From Candidatus Symbiothrix sp. (GTDB taxonomy: Bacteria > Bacteroidota > Bacteroidia > Bacteroidales > Azobacteroidaceae): DNA of 7,638 bases. The translations under genes and the position numbers were made by a program. Positions 1 through 5,705 of this stretch are shown one piece after another; positions within the stretch are counted from its first letter, which is position 1; each line of letters opens with the position of its first letter. The stretch covers positions 1-7,638 of the forward strand of contig JAISWY010000430.1 of the NCBI GenBank assembly GCA_031270925.1, given 5' to 3'. The notes below the pieces were generated by a model. That model searched no databases. It worked only from the letters and a program-made list of their open reading frames with translations, and was not told the DNA's origin.

Positions 1-1052
1 AAGCGGGCAAACCAGCGATGTTTCCTGATCCAGTTGCCTGTTTCGATTCTGTCGCCGGCATTGCCATAAGACAAATCGAAATCCCACGGGGCGCTCATCA
101 TCAATTTTTTATCCCTGTCTTTGTGAACAAAAATGCTTGCGTGAAACAAATTATCGACGCCTCGCGATTGCTCATGCAAAATAGTCCAATCAATAAAACT
201 GGGAACGTCGATGTATTTTTGATAGCCCGTTGTTTCGTTTTTGTAGTTATTACTCCACAAAACCGATTCAAATTCGTTGATATGGTTTTTAATCCATTCT
301 CTTTGGGCGGATGTTACATTTTTGGCTTTCGGATATTTGAACGAAAAATTAATATCCTGTGACGTTCTGAAATCAACCGCTTTTTCCTGTGCGCTCAATT
401 TTTCTTCCGACGAGCCTTCGAGGATATAGCCGCCCGAAATGCGCGGGGCGATCTGATCTTCCGTTGCGACAGTCAGTTTCTTAATATCTATTCTGTTTTT
501 ATCCCGCTGTATTTTTTCCGACAAGCAGTACAGTCCACGATATTCGTCGTTTATCCACAATTCTACATAACGCATCCGAGGCGCATAGACGATGCCTTGC
601 ATGTGCCCTCCCAAATACATGGCCAAGGGGATGCGCATCAGACTGCGGTCGTGCCAAAAAGCCAACAGACACCATTCGTCTGCTTCCGGCATATCCAACA
701 ATGCAGCAAAATGTTCGACCCCCGCAGCATCGACCAAATCGATGTTATAAGGCCGTTTGGGAACTCCCCACGAGGTATTTCCCCGACCGTCAATCTGTAT
801 TTTTCCATTATACAGTTCTGTGTCGGCATAAGCGGATGCAGCAGAATTGCGGACGACCATTGTAGCATCCACTTTGCCCACATAATCCTGATCATTTTTT
901 TCGTTCTTAATATCGTTGATTTGTTTACCGTTCGATAAAGTAATGCGCACTTCGGCAATGCCGTTCGGCGAAAACAACATCTCTTCGCTTTGGCCATAAG
1001 AGGAGAGCGTTGAAATGAGGAACCCGATTCCGAGCAGGATTGTTTTGTTCAT
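1..1052 (-). CDS. CotH kinase family protein, exported, C-terminus beyond the window edge
   Basis: Reading leftward from an ATG at 1052-1050, the frame stays open for 350 codons to the window edge, so the gene is partial. Residues 1-21 form a signal peptide (MNKT, a hydrophobic core, then a likely cut near SSYG-Q). CotH-family hallmarks appear in order: an RGN-type motif with a following lysine (G89 R90 G91 N92 T93 S94 W95, K99), a YRGLYCLSEKIQ segment (171-182), an IDWTILHEQSRGVDN segment that resembles the family's dW..xE..rNvD block, and APWDFDLSYGN (321-331), matching the family's PWDfDxaxGN metal-binding block. Characterised CotH proteins are atypical kinases that phosphorylate secreted or spore-coat proteins; the target here is unknown. 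The start lies one nucleotide after the stop of the upstream beta-helix gene, so it is the last visible gene of that operon and may be translationally coupled. Whether a type IX sorting domain follows cannot be seen. Family assignment is firm; kinase activity is inferred. Confidence 0.9.
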   Translation of the reverse strand, partial: MNKTILLGIGFLISTLSSYGQSEEMLFSPNGIAEVRITLSNGKQINDIKNEKNDQDYVGKVDATMVVRNSAASAYADTELYNGKIQIDGRGNTSWGVPKRPYNIDLVDAAGVEHFAALLDMPEADEWCLLAFWHDRSLMRIPLAMYLGGHMQGIVYAPRMRYVELWINDEYRGLYCLSEKIQRDKNRIDIKKLTVATEDQIAPRISGGYILEGSSEEKLSAQEKAVDFRTSQDINFSFKYPKAKNVTSAQREWIKNHINEFESVLWSNNYKNETTGYQKYIDVPSFIDWTILHEQSRGVDNLFHASIFVHKDRDKKLMMSAPWDFDLSYGNAGDRIETGNWIRKHRWFAR

Positions 1053-1053
1053 T

Positions 1054-2466
1054 TTAGTTTATTAATAATTTTGTAGAATAAATTCCTTTGTCCGATTGTA
1101 TTGACAGTATATAAATGCCTTTCGATGAAGGCGCCGTCAAAGTGTTTTTCTCCGAAACAAGAATGCCTGCCGATGAAGTTTGCCCATGAACGTTGATGTA
1201 TCTATACGTTGCCATGGAATAGCCGTTAATGTCTATATGAAGCGTTTCGCCTGCTTTGACCGGATTGGGATAGATTTTCAAAATGTTTGCGGCAGGCGTT
1301 TCAATTCCGGACGGTAATGCGTAATAGATTTCCTTGCCTTCCGGTGCATCGTTGCCTTCTACTTGACAGTCGATTAATTGTCCGTTACGTCCAACATAAA
1401 CGCCACCGCCTTTCGACGGGGAAGCGTTAGCGGTTACTATGCAGTTTTTCAAAATTCCGTTGGCAGCTAAAAACACTCCGCCTCCGGCAACGTAGATTCC
1501 ATCGGGATTTTCGGGAGCGACAAAATCGTGAATTGCGCTAACCGGATACTCGACATATTTCAGCGCCGGATGGCAGTAGTCGCTGTTGAAACAATAAGCC
1601 CAGCCCAGCGTAGAGCCGACCTGAGTACTTGTCCAGAAAGGCTCGTTCAGGTTTTTGCCCACACTTTTCAGGATATTGCCGATGCCTGCTTCCTTGATTT
1701 GGCGCCATTCGCCGGGTGCGGGCAGATACCATTCCGTAAATCCGTCGACCAAGAATGTGTCGCACCGGAAAGCTGCGTAATTGCCGTTGTATGAATCGGT
1801 TTTGAAGTCTATTGACGCTTCGCCAAGTTCGGAAATAATTTTTTCGGCATTGGCCTGTCCGGTCAGATTGTTTTTGGCGCTTTCTCGGTCGATAAGCGGC
1901 GATAAATCAGCAATTTGAGTTTCGTAACCACCCCATTGACTGCGAATTTCCCGTGTGCCGATCATTTTGCCTGTTTTGCTTTCTTCGTCGAATTGATAAA
2001 GCACGCCGACTATCTTATTATCGCCGTTTTGCGAATAAATAATACTGCCGTTTTGAAAATTTACCGAAGGCCTGCCGTTTTGAATCACGAATCCGTCCCA
2101 AACGGTGGCTTGTGCGAAAGGCGTCAGTTGCGTGAGCGGACGTCCCGAAAGCTTGCCGTCGAGGATGCTGTGATGCGCCGGATCGACGTCGGAAATCGGA
2201 TAGCGTTCTTCGGGATTACTGATATTGGCCGAGTATCCGCCTCTTACTTCTACACCCTCTTTCATCAGGAAATGGCCTTCGTAAACTCCGACTGCAACAT
2301 AAACGATGTCGCCTGCCGAAGCGCGGTCAATAGTTCCCTGCAAATCACCGGAGGCCCAACCCCACGACGAGCCTTTTAACGTGCCACCCGGCTTGACATA
2401 GTATTTTTTTTGCGCATTGCAATAAAAAACCGTAAATAAACAAAGAAAGAATAAAGTTTTTTTCAT
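1054..2466 (-). CDS. Secreted beta-helix protein with inserted DUF1566-like domain and type IX sorting domain
   Basis: The protein is 470 residues from ATG 2466-2464; a GTG directly before it (2469-2467) would add one residue, but ATG-AAA-AAA is the natural signal-peptide start. Residues 1-19 are a signal peptide ending CNA-Q. Residues about 20-133 resemble the start of a right-handed beta-helix (AGDIVYVAVGVYEG, VEVRGGYS, WDGFVIQNG). Residues about 134-318 look like a DUF1566/Lcl_C-type domain: GSIIYSQ, NLTGQANAEKI, YAAFRC, EWYLPAPGEW, FWTST and GWAYCF follow that family's order. The helix then resumes (GGGVFLAANGILKNCIV, GGGVYVGRNGQLIDCQV) to about 383. Residues about 393-470 form a Por/T9SS C-terminal sorting domain (IYPNP at 398-402, then YINVHGQ and a KGIYILSI...STKLLIN ending). 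It is therefore predicted to be exported across the outer membrane and displayed or released. It follows the fucosidase by 11 nt and precedes CotH by 1 nt. No catalytic role is evident; adhesion or display is a guess. Confidence 0.88.
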   Translation of the reverse strand: MKKTLFFLCLFTVFYCNAQKKYYVKPGGTLKGSSWGWASGDLQGTIDRASAGDIVYVAVGVYEGHFLMKEGVEVRGGYSANISNPEERYPISDVDPAHHSILDGKLSGRPLTQLTPFAQATVWDGFVIQNGRPSVNFQNGSIIYSQNGDNKIVGVLYQFDEESKTGKMIGTREIRSQWGGYETQIADLSPLIDRESAKNNLTGQANAEKIISELGEASIDFKTDSYNGNYAAFRCDTFLVDGFTEWYLPAPGEWRQIKEAGIGNILKSVGKNLNEPFWTSTQVGSTLGWAYCFNSDYCHPALKYVEYPVSAIHDFVAPENPDGIYVAGGGVFLAANGILKNCIVTANASPSKGGGVYVGRNGQLIDCQVEGNDAPEGKEIYYALPSGIETPAANILKIYPNPVKAGETLHIDINGYSMATYRYINVHGQTSSAGILVSEKNTLTAPSSKGIYILSIQSDKGIYSTKLLIN

Positions 2467-2477
2467 CACTCATGTAT

Positions 2478-5438
2478 TTAATTTATGTTCGGCGCTTTTA
2501 CTTCATAAATGCCGTCTTGAACGGTTTCAAAAGAGAGGGTGTTTTCGTCGATAATCGTTATGGAAACGCTGCCGCTTGCCGGTGTTACGCTATAATTGGA
2601 AATTCCCGGATATTTCAATCGGCAGGTATTGCCTGACAGGGAAGTGATTTTCAGCACATTCAGCGTTTTATCCGACCAGCCGGCTTGCAGTTCAAAATTT
2701 CCTCTTGCCTTGATGCCGTTGAAACTTCCTGTCGTCCAAGCGTCGGGAAGGGCAGGCAACAGTTCGATGCCGTCGCCGTGACTTTGTACCATCATTTCGG
2801 TCATTCCGGCGGTAGCGCCGAAATTGCCGTCAATCTGAAAAGGCGGATGCGTATCGAACAGATTGCTTAATGTCGATTCTTTCAGCAATTCTTCGAGCAG
2901 TTTGTGGGAATGATTTCCGTCGCGCAACCTTGCCCAAAAATTGATTTTCCAAGCCTTGCTCCAACCGGTTCCGCCGTCGCCCCGCGTATTCAGCGTCTTT
3001 TTCATCGCCTCGGCGTAGAGGTTTTCTTGGGCGCTTCGACCGGCTACGATTTGCGTTCCGGGATGCAGCCAGAACAGATGATTCACGTGACGGTGGCCTC
3101 CGTCGCCCGTGATGTCCATTGTTGTTTCGTCTTTCCATTCCATAAACTGTCCGTTCAATCCGATTTGCGGCCCGGCAAGGCGACTTTTGGCGTTGCGGAT
3201 TTCCGTAATTTCGGCAGGGTCGGCAATTTTATCGGAATAAACAATCCGGTAAGCCTTGAGCGTCATGTCGAAAAGCTCGGCGATAATGGCTTGGTCGCAA
3301 GAAGCGCCAAGCGAATACGGCCCATGTTCGGGCGAATAAGACGGATTGGCAACCAGCGTGCCGTCGCGGGTATCGCGCCATAAATTGTCCACCCAAAACA
3401 GCGCCGCATCCAATAAAATCGGGTAATTATTTTCCAAAAATGTCTTATCCTGAGTAAATTGATAATGCTCCCAAATATCCTGACACATCCAGGCTGCGGC
3501 AGCCGGAAAGTAAAATCCTTCGTACCAGTTGCCCGGTGCGGTATTTCCCCATAGATTGTTTTCGTGATGAATAACCCAGCCGCGAACCGCGCTCCCGTCG
3601 GGCTTGCAGTAATAATGACCGGCTGTTACCCGACCTCGCGGGACAAGGCTTTTCACGTATTCGATAACCGGCAAATGACAGTCGCCGAGATTGGTAGGTT
3701 CGGCCAACCAGTAATTCATTTGCAGGTTGATATTGGTATGATAATCGGCCGACCAAGGCGGCGTAAGTCCTTCTGCCCAAATCCCTTGCAGATTGGCAGG
3801 CAAACCGTTTGATCGCGAAGACGAAATCAGCAAATAACGTCCGAACTGGTAATATAACTGTTCGAGATACAGATTTTCGGCCGTAGTGTTTGTGCCGTTT
3901 TTATAGCCTGCCAACAGCGATTCGGTCGGTTTGTCGCTTGTATTTGCGGCGCCGTCGAGATGGAGACTCATGCGTCCGTAAAGCGATTGATAATCGGATA
4001 TATGTCTTTCTTTCAGTTCGTTATATGAGCGTTTTGCTGCGAGGTTTACGGCTTCCTGCGCCTTATCTAAGGGATTTATATTTGAAAAATAATTGAAAGT
4101 ATTGTCCTGACATTGCTGATAATTGGTTGCCGCGGAAGTGATTATGAATATTTCATCGGCATTTTCCACAAGCAGTTTTTGACCGGAAACTGTTATTGAG
4201 CCGCCCTGCGCGATTACTTTTAAATATTGAGCGAATTTCAGTCCGTCGGCCTGTTGATCGGAAGGCTGTCCGGTAAAAACGATGCCGCCGTCTGTGTTAG
4301 CGGTAATTGTGGATTTGATTTGCGGGGTAGAGAGCCATACGGTTCTCGACAGTTGGTCGGCCTTGCCTGTCAACCTGACAACAAGCACATTATCCGGATG
4401 ACTAATAAAATATTCCCGCTCGCAGTAAGCGTCTGATTCCGAATAACTTACTTTGGCAATGGCGTGGTCGATGTCCAATTCTCTTTTGTAACCGGAATAA
4501 TTAACCGAATTTGCACTGCCGCCGCTTAAAATGATTTCACTTAATTGAGGCGGGGTATTAGCCACGTTTATCGCCGTTATTTCAAATTTAAAATATTTGT
4601 ATCTATACTGTTGAGCAAGCTTGAATGTGAGAGTCTGATTTCTTCCCGAAAAAGTTATATTTTCCTGTTTATCTATCAAAATGTAATCAACGCCGTTGTT
4701 CGAACCATAGAGATTCCACGATTTTGGGTCGCGTGCAGGCATATCATTGCCGGAAATCAGCGAGTATTCGGCAACTGTTTTATTATTGTCGTATTGCCAG
4801 GCGATATAGCAAGGCAAGCCTTTGAAACCTTGGTCTGCAAACCATTTGGTGTTTGCGCTTCCATCGAAAAGCATCGGAAATTTTTCGCCGCCGCCCGGAT
4901 TATCGCAATCGCCCGTGATATTTACTATTTCAGGCTCCACCGCGTTGGGATAGGCGATATTCAGGTTGCAAAGCGATTGGTAGGAGCCGAAATCGTTTTT
5001 GTTTCCCATCAGATTATTGATATATGATTTCAGTGTTGCGCTTTCGGATTCGTAGTTTGAAGAAACGATCTTTCCTGTTTCGTCAATAGAGGAACGTTTG
5101 TTTTCCGAAAAACTGTTCATCTTGTCCTGTAAGGCGTTGCGCAGATTTTGCAGATTTTGATGAACGATTGCAGGCGTCAGTTGATGACCACCGTTGTAAG
5201 CCGTATTTTTCCCCGGTCCGCCCGACCAAAGCGACTGTTCGTTGATTTGCAACATATCGTTTGCGACGCCGCCGAAGAGCATGGCGCCGATATGACCGTT
5301 GCCAATTGGCAACGCTTCGCTTTCCCAAATGGTAGCCGGCTGATTGTACTGCAATTTCAGCGGCGTAATTTCCTGCGCATTGCCCGTTGAGAACAAGCAG
5401 CCTGTTATAACAAAAACGGTAAGAATAATTTTTTTCAT
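2478..5438 (-). CDS. GH95 family alpha-L-fucosidase-type glycoside hydrolase with inserted F5/8 type C domain
   Basis: 986 residues, longer than the usual roughly 750-850 of GH95. The N-terminal GH95 domain opens at about 28 (WESEALPIGNGHIGAMLFGG, INEQSLWSGGPG), breaks off near 165, and resumes near 313 with YKRELDIDHAIAKVSY. The gap holds a discoidin-like F5/8 type C module (LFDGSANTKWFADQ at 190-203, SWNLYGSNNGVDY, ending SEIILSG). The (alpha/alpha)6 barrel follows, with DYHTNINLQMNYW (N569, N571), NPSYSPEHG (E704) and FQIDGNFGATAG (D870). By analogy with Bifidobacterium AfcA these are the two asparagines and the base aspartate of the hydrolytic pair, and the general-acid glutamate. The family is inverting and typically removes alpha-1,2-linked L-fucose from host or plant glycans; some members are L-galactosidases. 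The start ATG follows a perfect -7 box and has no Shine-Dalgarno sequence, as is normal for Bacteroidota. There is a signal peptide, but a lipobox-like ITGC at 11-14 leaves the anchoring unclear. No type IX sorting domain is present. First gene of a three-gene operon. Confidence 0.94.
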   Translation of the reverse strand: MKKIILTVFVITGCLFSTGNAQEITPLKLQYNQPATIWESEALPIGNGHIGAMLFGGVANDMLQINEQSLWSGGPGKNTAYNGGHQLTPAIVHQNLQNLRNALQDKMNSFSENKRSSIDETGKIVSSNYESESATLKSYINNLMGNKNDFGSYQSLCNLNIAYPNAVEPEIVNITGDCDNPGGGEKFPMLFDGSANTKWFADQGFKGLPCYIAWQYDNNKTVAEYSLISGNDMPARDPKSWNLYGSNNGVDYILIDKQENITFSGRNQTLTFKLAQQYRYKYFKFEITAINVANTPPQLSEIILSGGSANSVNYSGYKRELDIDHAIAKVSYSESDAYCEREYFISHPDNVLVVRLTGKADQLSRTVWLSTPQIKSTITANTDGGIVFTGQPSDQQADGLKFAQYLKVIAQGGSITVSGQKLLVENADEIFIITSAATNYQQCQDNTFNYFSNINPLDKAQEAVNLAAKRSYNELKERHISDYQSLYGRMSLHLDGAANTSDKPTESLLAGYKNGTNTTAENLYLEQLYYQFGRYLLISSSRSNGLPANLQGIWAEGLTPPWSADYHTNINLQMNYWLAEPTNLGDCHLPVIEYVKSLVPRGRVTAGHYYCKPDGSAVRGWVIHHENNLWGNTAPGNWYEGFYFPAAAAWMCQDIWEHYQFTQDKTFLENNYPILLDAALFWVDNLWRDTRDGTLVANPSYSPEHGPYSLGASCDQAIIAELFDMTLKAYRIVYSDKIADPAEITEIRNAKSRLAGPQIGLNGQFMEWKDETTMDITGDGGHRHVNHLFWLHPGTQIVAGRSAQENLYAEAMKKTLNTRGDGGTGWSKAWKINFWARLRDGNHSHKLLEELLKESTLSNLFDTHPPFQIDGNFGATAGMTEMMVQSHGDGIELLPALPDAWTTGSFNGIKARGNFELQAGWSDKTLNVLKITSLSGNTCRLKYPGISNYSVTPASGSVSITIIDENTLSFETVQDGIYEVKAPNIN

Positions 5439-5457
5439 GATTATTAGAAATTTGGAA

Positions 5458-5465
5458 CAAAGATA
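5458..5465 (-). promoter_or_regulatory. -7 box of the fucosidase operon promoter
   Basis: TATCTTTG on the minus strand (5465-5458) is a perfect TAnnTTTG -7 element, identical to the one ahead of the 544-residue surface protein gene. No TTTG is present at the expected -33 distance, where the sequence is just AT-rich, so the promoter may need an activator. The predicted start near 5452 leaves a leader of only about 13 nt before the ATG. Confidence 0.6.
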
Positions 5466-5478
5466 TTCTTATATCTTT
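5459..5478. promoter_or_regulatory. Perfect 8-bp palindrome overlapping the -7 box
   Basis: AAAGATAT (5459-5466) and ATATCTTT (5471-5478) are exact reverse complements around a 4-nt TCTT spacer, and the left half contains most of the -7 box. A protein bound here would block the promoter. The AT-rich composition makes chance possible. Confidence 0.35.
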
Positions 5479-5482
5479 AAAA

Positions 5483-5507
5483 TAGAATTAAATTTCACTT
5501 AATTCTA
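5483..5507. promoter_or_regulatory. Candidate operator: perfect 9-bp inverted repeat upstream of the fucosidase promoter
   Basis: TAGAATTAA (5483-5491) and TTAATTCTA (5499-5507) are exact reverse complements with a 7-nt spacer. The site is centred about 30 bp upstream of the -7 box, where a -33 element would normally lie and an activator could bind. No regulator gene is in view. Confidence 0.4.
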
Positions 5508-5560
5508 AAAAAAAATGAAATTTATTTGAAATTAATCATTGTTTAAGGCATTTTTTGGCG

Positions 5561-5583
5561 CAGTTGCAAAATCCTGTGTTTAG
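5561..5583. repeat. Dispersed 23-nt repeat, copy 1
   Basis: This stretch (CAGTTGCAAAATCCTGTG followed by TTTAG) matches 7509-7531 in the same orientation at 21 of 23 positions. Both copies are intergenic, and both lie just left of a strong inverted repeat. Confidence 0.6.
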
Positions 5584-5594
5584 GGGCTAAATTA

Positions 5595-5693
5595 AAATCA
5601 GATGTCTCGACTTCGCTCCGCTCCGCTCGACATCACTCACTATGGAAGCGCGTCATGCCGAGCGGAGCGGAGCGAAGTCGAGACACCTGATTT
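5595..5693. repeat. Long near-perfect palindrome (35-bp arms), REP-like element and possible terminator
   Basis: Arms at 5595-5629 and 5659-5693 pair over 35 positions with a single mismatch (5602/5686, a U-G wobble in minus-strand RNA). The innermost 27 pairs are perfect and enclose a 29-nt loop. Each arm carries a pentamer run, GCTCC GCTCC GCTC at 5615-5628 and its mirror at 5660-5673. The arm style (GTCTCGACTTCGCTC / GAGCGAAGTCGAGAC) resembles dispersed intergenic palindromes found in many Bacteroidota genomes. It begins 12 nt past the stop of the surface protein gene. In minus-strand RNA the stem is followed by a short UUUUAAUUU-type stretch, so it could also end that transcript and insulate the fucosidase operon. 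Confidence 0.85.
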
Positions 5694-5705
5694 CTGTTTT
5701 TTTTA

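Noticed and set aside
18..362. Plus-strand open frame of 114 codons at the left edge
   Set aside because: The minus strand here encodes the conserved CotH blocks, so the plus-strand frame is a shadow.
638..997. Minus-strand 119-codon open frame in another frame
   Set aside because: It is out of frame with the CotH gene, which covers the same bases with clear motifs and a signal peptide.
1915..2379. Plus-strand open frame of 154 codons antisense to the beta-helix gene
   Set aside because: No signal peptide or domain; fully overlapped by the real gene on the minus strand.
2467..2469. GTG as the start of the beta-helix gene
   Set aside because: The next codon is ATG followed by two lysine codons, the usual signal-peptide start; GTG would add one residue with no better upstream signal.
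2904..3383. Plus-strand open frame of 159 codons antisense to the GH95 gene
   Set aside because: It runs opposite conserved catalytic GH95 sequence, including the D870 region side, and shows no family motifs.
4545..5027. Plus-strand open frame of 160 codons antisense to the GH95 gene
   Set aside because: It lies entirely opposite a well-supported coding gene, has no recognisable domain or promoter, and its composition is that of a reverse-strand shadow.
1..5438. Classical Sus-type polysaccharide utilisation locus
   Set aside because: No SusC, SusD, hybrid two-component or sigma/anti-sigma gene is visible; only one glycoside hydrolase is present in the window.
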